The notes below the pieces were generated by a model. That model had not been told where the DNA came from. It made no database searches and was given only the letters and a program-made list of their open reading frames with translations. Source: CBDUQI01 sp965369325 (GTDB lineage Bacteria; Pseudomonadota; Gammaproteobacteria; Steroidobacterales; JBCBZW01). From it: a DNA stretch of 29,055 nt. Position 1 is the stretch's first letter. Each line of letters opens with the position of its first letter. Location of the stretch: the NCBI GenBank assembly GCA_965369325.1, contig CBDUQI010000056.1:1-29055 (forward strand), read 5' to 3'. The position numbers and the translations under genes are program-made. Below are positions 1 through 7,774 of this stretch, piece by piece.

Positions 1-87
1 GGGCGAGGGATGAGGGCCGTGCGAAAGCGCTTGAATTGAGCAGCAGATATACACAACCTTCGCGGGGGGGGATTGCTGCCCGGAAGG

Positions 88-124
88 CGAGCCGGAGGGG
101 CGTCAGGCGCTCCCTTCCGGCTCG
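88..124 (-). terminator. Stem-loop downstream of the small secreted protein gene
   Basis: Positions 88-100 pair with 112-124, giving about 13 base pairs with one G-T wobble, closing a short loop. The stem lies 15 bases past the stop codon of the minus-strand gene ending at 139. No clear T-run follows on the minus strand, so it may be a transcript-end stabiliser rather than a classical intrinsic terminator. The first 87 bases hold no gene I can assign. Confidence 0.5.
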
Positions 125-138
125 TCGCTGGGTTTCGA

Positions 139-411
139 TCAGTTGGTTTGTACGAGTCGACCCAGTAGTCGCTGCCACCAGTTTCCAAGCTGCTCGTTGC
201 TGGAACGTTTAAGCTGATCGGGATTGTCCGGATGAGCATCTTGCGCACGCCGCATTTGAACAGGTGAGTTGACCGCTGCCGTGCCGGTGTCCTGCCCATA
301 AATGGGACTGTTTTCGGCTCGTGGCTCTGCGCTTGCCGGTGATGTTGCTAACACCGTCAGCACCAACAAGTTGCAGAGAATCATGTAAGACGTCGTTCGT
401 TGTTTACTCAT
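139..411 (-). CDS. Small secreted protein of unknown function
   Basis: A 90-residue protein that I do not recognise. Residues 1-28 form a Sec signal peptide (basic start, hydrophobic stretch, then a SPASA cleavage motif). The mature part is about 62 residues, polar and Asn/Gln/Asp-rich, and ends in a short amphipathic segment, NWWQRLLGRLVQTN. I chose the ATG at 411 over a longer in-frame start at 522 because AAGAGG lies just upstream and the signal peptide then begins at the N-terminus. It follows the DUF6502 gene by only 11 bases, so the two are very probably cotranscribed. The function is open; a secreted signal or small envelope-associated peptide are both possible. Confidence 0.65.
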   Translation of the reverse strand: MSKQRTTSYMILCNLLVLTVLATSPASAEPRAENSPIYGQDTGTAAVNSPVQMRRAQDAHPDNPDQLKRSSNEQLGNWWQRLLGRLVQTN

Positions 412-422
412 GTCGCTACCTC

Positions 423-1274
423 TTAGTCGTTGTCGTCCTGAATCCAATAAAAACCTAACCCAATCCGCACCCTGCGCTCGGGTTTTTCGGCTGTGTGCGC
501 CATGTTTGGGCGGGCTGCGCATCGCGCGAGCCAGCCGTCAACATCGTTGGCAAATTCAGTGCTCCGGGCATCAATAAAGGCCCGAAACTCAGGGATGGCC
601 TGACGCGGTATGGTGTCAGTAATCCGCGTTTCGAGTCGCCGTGGGCTACTGGGATGAACAAACGGATGTGTGATTGTTCGAATAACATCGTTGATGACAC
701 TGCCGTAACGAAGAAGCTGTTCTTCGCTCGCAGGGGAGGGTGCGTATTGACGACGCAGCGCCATATACCGCCCGTTCTCCAGGCACTGAATGCTCCCCGC
801 CTTTTCCATCGCGCAGATGACCTTTCCGTAACTCAGATCGCCACAGAAGCGCTCGATTAAGCCGACCAGATTGGGTGTGCCGTTTTGCAAAGGTAAGACG
901 ACAGGATGTCCATTGGCGTCCAGATAGTAGGGTTCTACATGCCACGCCGTCAGCACTTTAGTGATGCGACTTTGCCGTCGCAGATTCATGGTGACCGGAT
1001 CCGGTTGCGCATGTCTGTCTTTGCGCCGCAGCCGCGCGATTTCTTTTCGACACAACCCCGTCGCAATCTCAGCTTCTGTGTTCGGAACCGTGCCTCGCTC
1101 AGTGGCCACATCCACATACGATTGTTTAACCCAATCCATCAATGCTCTCGCGGGCACGCCTTGTCCAATTAACCATCGAACAAGTGATCTGAGTACCGTG
1201 CTTACCGTTGCTTCGATGCACTTTCCGTGGCGCATACGCTTGTCATCAACAGTCGTTTTCTCAAGTCTGTTCAT
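423..1274 (-). CDS. DUF6502 family protein (copy 1)
   Basis: 283 residues, matching the DUF6502 pattern as I know it. The N-terminal helical part (LIGQGVPARALMDWVKQSYV) is followed by a helix-turn-helix-like stretch (TEAEIATGLCRKEIARLRR), a central TAWH...YYLDANGHP motif, and the C-terminal VRIGLGFYWIQ strand typical of the family. Function is unknown; the HTH-like part suggests DNA binding, but this is inference. I chose the ATG at 1274 because AAGGAA precedes it and because the length then matches the second DUF6502 copy (279 residues). An in-frame ATG at 1388 would add 38 residues unlike the family. The 90-residue secreted protein gene follows after 11 bases. Confidence 0.8.
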   Translation of the reverse strand: MNRLEKTTVDDKRMRHGKCIEATVSTVLRSLVRWLIGQGVPARALMDWVKQSYVDVATERGTVPNTEAEIATGLCRKEIARLRRKDRHAQPDPVTMNLRRQSRITKVLTAWHVEPYYLDANGHPVVLPLQNGTPNLVGLIERFCGDLSYGKVICAMEKAGSIQCLENGRYMALRRQYAPSPASEEQLLRYGSVINDVIRTITHPFVHPSSPRRLETRITDTIPRQAIPEFRAFIDARSTEFANDVDGWLARCAARPNMAHTAEKPERRVRIGLGFYWIQDDND

Positions 1275-1401
1275 AGGATTTTCCTTGTTAGATTCGGATT
1301 CGTCGCAGGTTCGCGCCGCCGTACCGGCTACGAACCGCTCCCGTTGTGCGGTACTCTTGAAATTAATTTCTAACCGATTGTCGGTCATTTTTTTGTAAAT
1401 G

Positions 1402-4400
1402 CTAGGGTTGGGGGCATGCGGTCGACGCTCGAGCTAACCGAGCTTCGGCCTGGTGAAAACGCTGTGGATGGATGCCTGCTACCTCCTTCAATTGTGTGAC
1501 TGCATCGAGCATCAATGCCGTGGCTTCATCGCACTCACCGCGAATGGCAAGTGCGACGCCCAATATGCTGTTGCCCGTAGCCCGCAACGGCGCAGTAGCC
1601 GAATCGTTCCTGGGCAATACCTCAATGGCCAGTTGAGCAAGACGGCGGGCCTGCTCTGCATCGCCGGTATGAGACAATACATCTGCCAGATTTATTCGAT
1701 ATTTTGCGAGATCCGGATGTTCGGGTGATAGCAATGTCGTGGCCGTATCGACCGCTTCCGCTAACACCGCTTTTGCGGGCTCAAACTGCCCCAGGTGTGT
1801 CAAAACGTAGCCAAGTTTGTTCTGAGTGATGGCAGTTGAGGGATGTATGCGGCCGTACGCCGCAGTGCCTATTTGCAGCGAGCGCCGGTATAGGGCAACG
1901 GCCTCTTGCTGTCGGTTCGTGTTTTGCAGCGACATTGCCAGCCCTTCAAGGTGGCCGATCAATTTGGGGTTATCCGGTTCCGCATGTGTTTCGGTCGCCT
2001 TCAGTGCTTCGCGAAACAACGCTTCGGCGTCGGCGTGTCGGCCTTGGCCAATTCGCACGTATCCAAGGGTTGATTTTGCATTTGCCAGACCGGGGTGTTG
2101 GGCGCCGAGCACGCTCGCGCGCAAGCGCAGTGCCTCGGTGATTGCCTTCTCAGCATCATCGTACTGATGTCGGCGTATCTGCAGTTGAGACAGCGCGGTG
2201 AGCGTTCTGGCCAGATCCAGGTGGGCTTGCGGGCCTGAGTTGCGAAGCAGAGTGGTGGATTCGCGAATAAGCTCCAACCCGCGGTCGGCGCTGCCAACGC
2301 GGTTGGGAGTGCCCCAGGCGCCGTAGCGTGTGAGTGTCCAACCAAGGCTGAGCATGGTCTCGGCAAGGCGAAGTGGGTCGGTGGGTTGCTGCGCCTGGCG
2401 CGACTCAAGTGCCAGCTGAAGCAGTTCTGCGGCGCGTGCATGTTCGCCAAAACTGAAATAGGCGCGCCCCATTGCGCGCAGAAGCGCAGCGCGCTCAGCG
2501 GTCGCCAGTGAGGTGTCCTCTTTAAGGCGCTCAATGCTTCCGTCCAACAATTGAAGCGCGGTCATGTCTTTGCTGCCGGAGTTGTAGGGCGCAGCCTGTT
2601 CGAACAGGAACGCCACGGTGTCCGAAATTGCGCGACTTTCCGTTCTCGCGACGGTGGCCTCTACCTGCGCGGCCTGTGCCGCCTCCGACGTGCGCCATGC
2701 CACGATAGCTAGCACCGCAGATATCGCGCAAAGCGCTGCGACCGTTGTCGCCCCAAGCAAAACGTATCGCCGACGGCGACGTTCCCTTCGCGCGTTGCTA
2801 GCCGCACGAGCAAGGGACGCCTCCACGAAACTACGTTCATGTTCTGGCAAGCTGATGTTGTTTTCAATCAGCTTACTCGCGTCGAACAAACGCCCCTTTG
2901 GCAATAGAAAGTCGGGATGCCGGTCGTTGTTCTGCCACTCCCGCGCATCGCGTGCGGTTTTTGCTTGAATCTGAAGAAGGTCCTGGTTCAGCAACACCCA
3001 CCTCCTTGCTCGGGCCCAGCTTTTGAGTACCGATTCGTGAGCCAGGCGCACGATGCGTGCACCGTCGAGATCTCTGGATACACTCAGCAGCCGGGCCTCA
3101 AGAAATGCAACGACCAATTCGTGTGCCGCGTGAGCGACTGTCACGTCACGCCATAGCGCCGCCTTTGCGACGATGGCTTGGTCGTAGCTTTTGGTCACGG
3201 TGGCGAGTCGCGCCAACACACTGCCTAGGCTCTGTTTTGCCTCGTTGCTCAATGTGGCGAATACATACTCACACCGTTGTGCCAGGCAGCCATGCAACCC
3301 GCCCAGCGCGCGATACTGCGAGTGCGTTAAGGTCTCCCCTGCGCGGTGCTGATACAACTGCTCAAGCGAGAAGCCGAGAGAGGCCAGAGACTCAGGGCTT
3401 GGGCATGCGTCTTGAATGATGGTGTCGCTGAGGCACCGGCCTGAGGAGTCAACTTCGAACGTCAAATTTTTCAGCCGAGCCGGTTCCGTGACCATCTCTC
3501 GAAGCGCGCCGATCGATGGCGCACGTACGGTATACAAACGCCCGTCATCGGCCAGCTGACCAAGCACGCTGTGTTCCAGGCACTGGGGTGCGTAGTCGAT
3601 CCGTACCGAGCCCATCACGTAACACCAGCCCGAGCGGGCCAATGCTTCGACGGCCTGAAAGAACATTTCGATCTCATGGGGGTTCAATGTGGGGGCGGTA
3701 AGAATTTCTTCGATTTGATCGATGGCAAGTGCGAAACCGATTCGGGTATCGGTGACCTGACCATCCTGGCTGGCGGCGACCACGCCATCGCCCACCATCG
3801 CCAGCAACGCCCTATCCGCTGCGGCAGGCGCGCTTCTCAGGCTGTTAGCAATAAAGCGTGCACCGCTGATACGTTCCAGGAGTTCTGGAAATGCGGTTAG
3901 CACTGCCTCGGCAAGCTCATCGAACAGGTCACCTGTACCTGCCCGGTAGTGGAACACCGCGCTGCGCCATCGCGCGGTTAGTGCGGGCTCTGCGCCACAT
4001 AGTTGTGGCAACACGCCGGCGCGCATTAGGGAAGACTTGCCGACACCACCAGACCCGGTAATCAAAACAAACGCGACCCGGTTTTTGGCGCCTCGATGCA
4101 GCGTGTCGATAATGGAGGCCGTGTCTCTTGAACGACCAAAGAAGATGGGAGCGTGCTGGTAGTCAAAAGACCTCAAGCCGCGGTAAGGGGAGTGATCCCA
4201 TTGCACGGGGGGCTCGAATGTGGGCTCGCACAACAACTGCAGGCCTTTCCCTCGTATGGTTTTGATGTACTTGGGGTGGTTTGCGTTGTCGCCCAACGAT
4301 TTGCGGATCTCGGTGAAATGCTGGCGAAGCGCAGCACCGGTTAGTAGTTTGTTATCACTTAGCGCCGTCACCGGCGACAATATCGGCGCCAATTCATCCT

Positions 4401-4578
4401 GCGGCACTACGGAGCCATAGTTTTGTGCGAGCAGCGCCAGCGCTTCGATGCGTCGGGCACTCATCATCACCGCATCGAAGCCGGGCAGGGTGACCAGCAG
4501 TAGAGCGGGCTCAATCTTCACCGGCCCGATGAAGTACGTTTCGCTCATGAACGGGTTAGATTCCGTGTGCTTGGTCAT
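1402..4578 (-). CDS. Winged-helix / nSTAND NTPase / TPR membrane regulator
   Basis: 1058 residues. Residues about 15-118 resemble the OmpR/ToxR-type winged-helix DNA-binding domain, ending in KYIKTIRGKGLQL. The nSTAND1-type opening PYRGLRSF...FFGR is at 131-149, a P-loop GSGGVGKSS at 175-183 and a Walker B-like ALAIDQIEE near 284-291. A basic patch and one transmembrane helix lie at about 598-627, followed by TPR units to about 990. The likely topology is a cytoplasmic DNA-binding and NTPase part with an exported TPR part, as in ToxR/CadC-type membrane regulators. STAND NTPases act as ATP-dependent switches; the ligand and target promoters here are unknown. Start at 4578 has AAAGG upstream; ATG at 4548 is an alternative. 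It is divergent from the calcium-binding protein gene, a plausible target. Confidence 0.85.
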   Translation of the reverse strand: MTKHTESNPFMSETYFIGPVKIEPALLLVTLPGFDAVMMSARRIEALALLAQNYGSVVPQDELAPILSPVTALSDNKLLTGAALRQHFTEIRKSLGDNANHPKYIKTIRGKGLQLLCEPTFEPPVQWDHSPYRGLRSFDYQHAPIFFGRSRDTASIIDTLHRGAKNRVAFVLITGSGGVGKSSLMRAGVLPQLCGAEPALTARWRSAVFHYRAGTGDLFDELAEAVLTAFPELLERISGARFIANSLRSAPAAADRALLAMVGDGVVAASQDGQVTDTRIGFALAIDQIEEILTAPTLNPHEIEMFFQAVEALARSGWCYVMGSVRIDYAPQCLEHSVLGQLADDGRLYTVRAPSIGALREMVTEPARLKNLTFEVDSSGRCLSDTIIQDACPSPESLASLGFSLEQLYQHRAGETLTHSQYRALGGLHGCLAQRCEYVFATLSNEAKQSLGSVLARLATVTKSYDQAIVAKAALWRDVTVAHAAHELVVAFLEARLLSVSRDLDGARIVRLAHESVLKSWARARRWVLLNQDLLQIQAKTARDAREWQNNDRHPDFLLPKGRLFDASKLIENNISLPEHERSFVEASLARAASNARRERRRRRYVLLGATTVAALCAISAVLAIVAWRTSEAAQAAQVEATVARTESRAISDTVAFLFEQAAPYNSGSKDMTALQLLDGSIERLKEDTSLATAERAALLRAMGRAYFSFGEHARAAELLQLALESRQAQQPTDPLRLAETMLSLGWTLTRYGAWGTPNRVGSADRGLELIRESTTLLRNSGPQAHLDLARTLTALSQLQIRRHQYDDAEKAITEALRLRASVLGAQHPGLANAKSTLGYVRIGQGRHADAEALFREALKATETHAEPDNPKLIGHLEGLAMSLQNTNRQQEAVALYRRSLQIGTAAYGRIHPSTAITQNKLGYVLTHLGQFEPAKAVLAEAVDTATTLLSPEHPDLAKYRINLADVLSHTGDAEQARRLAQLAIEVLPRNDSATAPLRATGNSILGVALAIRGECDEATALMLDAVTQLKEVAGIHPQRFHQAEARLARASTACPQP

Positions 4579-4670
4579 TGGTTGAATGCCTTTGTTTTGT
4601 TTGCAACTAACGGTTTAGCGGTGTTACCCGGTGGCCTGGTCTGCGTGCCGTGTCTACAAAAGGTAGTGCA

Positions 4671-4695
4671 ATATCGGCGCGTCGGCAGCCGATAT
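4671..4695. promoter_or_regulatory. Inverted repeat 1, candidate operator
   Basis: Perfect 8-base arms ATATCGGC (4671-4678) and GCCGATAT (4688-4695) with a 9-base centre. It lies about 95 bases upstream of the winged-helix regulator start, a fitting place for autoregulation. A protein-binding site is inferred. Confidence 0.4.
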
Positions 4696-4749
4696 CTTCA
4701 TTCCTTACGCAAAACTCACATTGATGATCCGGTTTGCGCGATTAGACCT

Positions 4750-4773
4750 TGTGGCGCGATTGATATCGCCACA
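4750..4773. promoter_or_regulatory. Inverted repeat 2, candidate operator
   Basis: Perfect 7-base arms TGTGGCG (4750-4756) and CGCCACA (4767-4773) around a 10-base AT-richer centre. It could serve either divergent promoter. Confidence 0.4.
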
Positions 4774-4827
4774 TAGGTGCCCCGCATTCGGTGAATACCT
4801 CCCTTTGGGATCGTGTTGAATGTGAGA

Positions 4828-4875
4828 ATTGGTTGCGACCGTGGCCCATGTCTATGGCGAGTGGTCGCGATCAAT
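4828..4875. promoter_or_regulatory. Inverted repeat 3, long imperfect dyad
   Basis: Outer arms of 13 bases (4828-4840 and 4863-4875) match at 11 positions, including GCGACC/GGTCGC. Inside, CCAT/ATGG forms a second short stem around GTCT. The long, interrupted form suits an RNA hairpin in a leader as well as a protein site. Confidence 0.4.
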
Positions 4876-4975
4876 CTGTTATCCGCGCGTAAGTTTCGAG
4901 TCAGTTGGGAAAGCTCTTTTGTAAGTTCCGCGTGACTGACGTCGGCATGCCCGAGGTCGCCCACGTTGGCTTGGC

Positions 4976-5005
4976 TGCGCGCGATGTCAATTTTTGATGC
5001 GCGCA
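4976..5005. promoter_or_regulatory. Inverted repeat 4 upstream of the calcium-binding protein gene
   Basis: Perfect arms TGCGCGC (4976-4982) and GCGCGCA (4999-5005). The pairing continues inward through AT and CAA/TTG with two small bulges. It ends about 100 bases before the start codon at 5109, so it may be an operator near that promoter or a leader hairpin. Confidence 0.4.
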
Positions 5006-5108
5006 ATAGTAACGACCGCCTAACGCATTGCTTACCCACGCCACTTCGCTGCCTGCCTAGCCTGTTTGTGGTGCTGCTTTTGGCATCAATCACGAAAGGA
5101 CTAAGGCA

Positions 5109-5609
5109 ATGAACTTCGAACACAACAACAACGCATCGGTTAGAGTTACCTTGGCAACGGTGCTCTCTCTTTCGAGTCTGGCGGCATCTGGCGTCGCAAG
5201 CGCTGAGCGCCATGTGGCAGGTGGGGCCTACGCTGCGAGTCTCACCCGGGTAGCCTACGAGCAGGCGATGATTACCGGCATCGATTGTTCGGGCTCGCTT
5301 TGCCTCGCGAACTTTGATGCCGACGGCGATGAGGTGCCCGATGAGCTGGACAATTGCGTGCTCGAACCGAACAGTGCGCAGACCGACTCGGACGGCGATG
5401 GAATCGGCAACAAGTGTGATGCCGATCTGGACAACGATTGCACTATTGGCTTCGGCGACCTGCGTCTGATTAAGGAAGTAATGTTCACCGCTGAAGGCGC
5501 TGGCGATCTGAACGTTGACGGTGCGGTGGATTTTGAGGATGCAGCCATCCTGCGGGGGGCGATTTTCACCTTCCCAGGCCCTAGCGGTATCGCTAATTCC
5601 TGCGAATAG
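5109..5609 (+). CDS. Secreted calcium-binding protein with TSP3 and dockerin-like repeats
   Basis: 166 residues. Residues 1-32 are a signal peptide ending in ASA. Residues 69-103 hold two thrombospondin type 3-like calcium loops (FDADGDEVPDELDNC and TDSDGDGIGNKCD). Residues 106-150 look like a duplicated dockerin type I/EF-hand module, with loops starting DLDNDCTIGFGDL and DLNVDGAVDFEDA. Acidic side chains in these loops bind calcium in the known families. No catalytic domain is present, so a stabilising, adhesive or docking role outside the cytoplasm is likeliest. AAGGA precedes the ATG. It lies between the divergent winged-helix regulator and a convergent ECF sigma gene. I see no cohesin partner in the window. 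Confidence 0.8.
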   Translation: MNFEHNNNASVRVTLATVLSLSSLAASGVASAERHVAGGAYAASLTRVAYEQAMITGIDCSGSLCLANFDADGDEVPDELDNCVLEPNSAQTDSDGDGIGNKCDADLDNDCTIGFGDLRLIKEVMFTAEGAGDLNVDGAVDFEDAAILRGAIFTFPGPSGIANSCE

Positions 5610-5625
5610 GACAGTACGTTTGTTG

Positions 5626-5663
5626 GGCAGGGGCAGGCTGCACGAAGTGCACCTGCCCCTGCC
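5626..5663. terminator. Strong hairpin between convergent genes
   Basis: Positions 5626-5637 (GGCAGGGGCAGG) pair perfectly with 5652-5663. A further TGCAC/GTGCA stem, a one-base bulge and a GAA loop complete it. It starts 17 bases after the calcium-binding protein stop and ends 23 bases from the sigma factor stop, so it can serve both strands. A T-run is lacking. Confidence 0.65.
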
Positions 5664-5686
5664 GCGTCGCAGGGGGGGCAATGGAG

Positions 5687-6280
5687 TCATCGTGCACGCT
5701 CCAGGAGCCGTTGGCGAGCTCGCCACAAAGTGTTTGATACCTGCTGGCCGCTCAGGTGAAGAATCTCACTCAACTCTCCGGTGGTGCTGTCTTGCAGGTA
5801 ACGCATACGCAATAGGTCTCGGTCTCGTTTGATCGGCATGCTTTCGATCAGCATCGACACGTAGGTGATGTCCTGATCACGTGTCGCGATGCCCTCCGGG
5901 GTCTGGGTGTCATCAATGGGAACTTCATACTGGCTCCAATTGCCTGCATAGGTCAGCCAGGTGCACTTTCGCAGGTCCCCCAAGGCAACTCGACGAGCGA
6001 TGCCATGCAAAAAGGCGCCGCAGCACTCGGCGTTAGTCAAGGCGCCGGATCGTAGTTTTGGAAGGGCTATCTCCCAAGTTGCACTTACCCAGTCGTCGAC
6101 GTCGTGCGTGCATCTTGCGTATCGGGACAGCGCACGGCGCAGTTTCGGTGTGTAGCGCTGCCAAGCATCGTGCTCCGCAGTGCGGTCGCCGGTTTGTATG
6201 CGGGTGACCAGATCGCGGCCAACATTGCGTTCATCGCGGGAAGTGCTCGGAGTAGGCTCGGCAGTCCTGCAGCTAATCAT
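5687..6280 (-). CDS. ECF-type RNA polymerase sigma factor
   Basis: 197 residues. Region 2 is visible around AWQRYTPKLRRALSRY and DVDDWVSATWEIAL. Region 4 ends the protein (LLRMRYLQDSTTGELSEI, then LSGQQVSNTLWRARQRLLERA), with the helix-turn-helix that reads the -35 element. No region 3 or other domain is visible, as expected for the extracytoplasmic-function class. I chose the ATG at 6280 because AAGGA sits seven bases upstream; a TTG six bases earlier is possible but badly placed. No transmembrane or zinc anti-sigma gene lies next to it, so control by phosphorylation, transcription or a distant partner is possible. Its regulon is unknown; the neighbouring exported proteins are candidates. 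Confidence 0.8.
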   Translation of the reverse strand: MISCRTAEPTPSTSRDERNVGRDLVTRIQTGDRTAEHDAWQRYTPKLRRALSRYARCTHDVDDWVSATWEIALPKLRSGALTNAECCGAFLHGIARRVALGDLRKCTWLTYAGNWSQYEVPIDDTQTPEGIATRDQDITYVSMLIESMPIKRDRDLLRMRYLQDSTTGELSEILHLSGQQVSNTLWRARQRLLERAR

Positions 6281-6667
6281 GACCAAATCCTTATGTGGTT
6301 GATGGGGGTGGAAGCACGCCTGATGACGGCGGTGCGGTTTGGCGGCGTCACAACCGGCTTTGGGTTATGTCGTACGAGCGATGCTCGAATGTCACAACGG
6401 AAGGTCAAGATCGCAATGATTGAGCTGCGCGATTGCTATATGTGTTTGATACAGAACACCGTTGCTGATGCAATGCCCGGACATCGCTTTCATACTTCGG
6501 TGAGTACGTTCCTCGGCGTTCAGTATTACGGCATTTTTGTCATGGCTAGTGGGGTGACAAGCGGCCGATGAGCCTATCGACGTACGTAGGGGCATCAACG
6601 CGCCTTCTCTGAGCGCGCGGCGTGCGGGAAGCAATGCTTCGGCAACACTCACCTGGGAGGGAAGAAC
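6281..6667. other. Divergent intergenic region between sigma factor and DUF6502 copy 2
   Basis: 387 bases without a supported gene; ORFs crossing it lack ribosome sites and family features. Both flanking genes start here and point outwards. The only structure I see is a small perfect dyad, CGAGC-GAT-GCTCG at 6375-6387. No convincing promoter pair was found. Confidence 0.6.
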
Positions 6668-7507
6668 ATGGACTACTCACCGACCTCGGTCGCTATCCGT
6701 GAAGCACTGGAACGAATACTGCCGGTGTTCGTGAGCATCCTTCTTAGATGCGGCGTGACGTACTCTGAGTTAGATAATCGATTGCGGCGAATATTTGTCG
6801 CCACCGCAACTTGGCAGTTTGGGATTCGAGGGCGCCCGACCAACGTATCGCGAACGGCGGTACTAACCGGAATCAGCCGGCATCAGGTACGCAAAATCCG
6901 CGACCTCAGCGCCGAAGATGCAACCGCCTGCAGTGTTCGCGTTATGGGCGTTTTCGCCGAAGTGTTGAGCAACTGGCATTGCGATGAGCGGTATTGCGAT
7001 CGCTCGGGAAAGCCGCGCGGTATCTGGTTTTCCAGCGAAAACGGCGTGAGCTTTGAGAATCTTGTTGCCTCAATCCGGCGCGATATCCCCGCGACCAGCA
7101 TTTTGCGCGAACTGAAGCGGGTAGGGGCGGTGTCGGAGGGTGCAGATGGCCGGCTGCATGTGCACGCCATTGACTATACCCCGGCCGGCTCGACACCGGA
7201 GCAGTTCAATCGCTTTGGCGAGGTGGTGCGCGATTTCCTGTCGAGCACCGGACACAACGCATTGGCCGAGCCAACCGATCGTCTACGACGAGAATGCCGT
7301 TCGACGGTGGAAATACCACAACGCCACATGGAACAAGCGAATCAGGTGATACGTGACAATGCGAATAAGTTTTTGAAATCGGTCGATAGGGAGTTGACCA
7401 AACTGAGCGCGCGGGGGCACGAGAGAGAGGAGACAGGCTGCTACCGGGTAGGCGTCGGCATTTATCAGATCGAAGAGCCCTTAGGGCGGGTGGAGCCCGA
7501 CTCGTAG
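6668..7507 (+). CDS. DUF6502 family protein (copy 2)
   Basis: 279 residues, paralogous to the gene at 423-1274. Shared landmarks are the N-terminal ILLRCGVTYSELDNRLRR helix pair, the HTH-like TAVLTGISRHQVRKIRDL, the central LSNWHCDERYCDRSGKPR, the DYTPAGSTPEQ stretch and the terminal YRVGVGIYQIEE strand. A strong GGGAGGGAAG ribosome site sets the ATG at 6668. Function is unknown; the helix-turn-helix-like part suggests a regulator, by inference. A signal-peptide protein gene follows 267 bases downstream in the same direction, echoing the layout of copy 1. The two copies are clearly divergent, so this is not a recent duplication. Confidence 0.8.
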   Translation: MDYSPTSVAIREALERILPVFVSILLRCGVTYSELDNRLRRIFVATATWQFGIRGRPTNVSRTAVLTGISRHQVRKIRDLSAEDATACSVRVMGVFAEVLSNWHCDERYCDRSGKPRGIWFSSENGVSFENLVASIRRDIPATSILRELKRVGAVSEGADGRLHVHAIDYTPAGSTPEQFNRFGEVVRDFLSSTGHNALAEPTDRLRRECRSTVEIPQRHMEQANQVIRDNANKFLKSVDRELTKLSARGHEREETGCYRVGVGIYQIEEPLGRVEPDS

Positions 7508-7514
7508 CGCCCTG

Positions 7515-7533
7515 CTGGCGGGCGTTTCGCCGG
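7515..7533 (+). terminator. Short GC hairpin after DUF6502 copy 2
   Basis: CTGGCG (7515-7520) pairs with CGCCGG (7528-7533) through five Watson-Crick pairs and one wobble, with a 7-base loop, a few bases past the stop. No T-run follows. It is weak evidence that copy 2 ends its own transcript. Confidence 0.3.
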
Positions 7534-7774
7534 AGGTGGGGGCGGCGTTGTCTCATCGACGTAAATACTCCGTGCTGTAGTGCCCTATAGGTTGACGTAA
7601 CATGCTGTATTTAAATAAGTTCATCCAAATTTGACGATTTCTTGATCGTTTCATCAATTCTTTTACGGCTCCCAAGCGCAAGGTCGCCGCTGAACTTGGC
7701 CCGCTCGGCCGGGCGGTGGTCTGAGTGCGTCCACAGGTGTGGGCTGCGATGCGTTTCAATTGGGAGCATGAGAG

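Larger units (their letters stand above)
4579..5108. other. 530-base divergent intergenic region rich in inverted repeats
   Basis: No credible coding sequence: the short ORFs here lack ribosome sites and protein-like composition. It separates the start of the winged-helix/nSTAND gene (minus) from the start of the calcium-binding protein gene (plus), so both promoters must lie inside it. Four distinct inverted repeats, listed separately, are spread over it. I could not identify a convincing -35/-10 pair. Confidence 0.7.

Noticed and set aside
1..87. Left edge as the tail of a plus-strand gene
   Set aside because: One frame stops at position 39 and another stays open past the hairpin, but the residues match no family and nothing supports either frame.
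1275..1388. 38-residue N-terminal extension of DUF6502 copy 1
   Set aside because: ATG 1274 has a good ribosome site and gives the family length; the extension has no counterpart in copy 2.
4716..5726. Minus-strand open frame of 336 codons
   Set aside because: It covers the promoter region and the whole calcium-binding protein gene in antisense; its sequence is Arg/Ser-rich without motifs, while the plus-strand gene has a signal peptide and calcium loops.
7592..7617. TTGACG followed by TAAATA as a promoter upstream of the 318-residue secreted protein
   Set aside because: The spacing is only about 14 bases, too short for a sigma-70 promoter; it also lies about 160 bases from the start codon.
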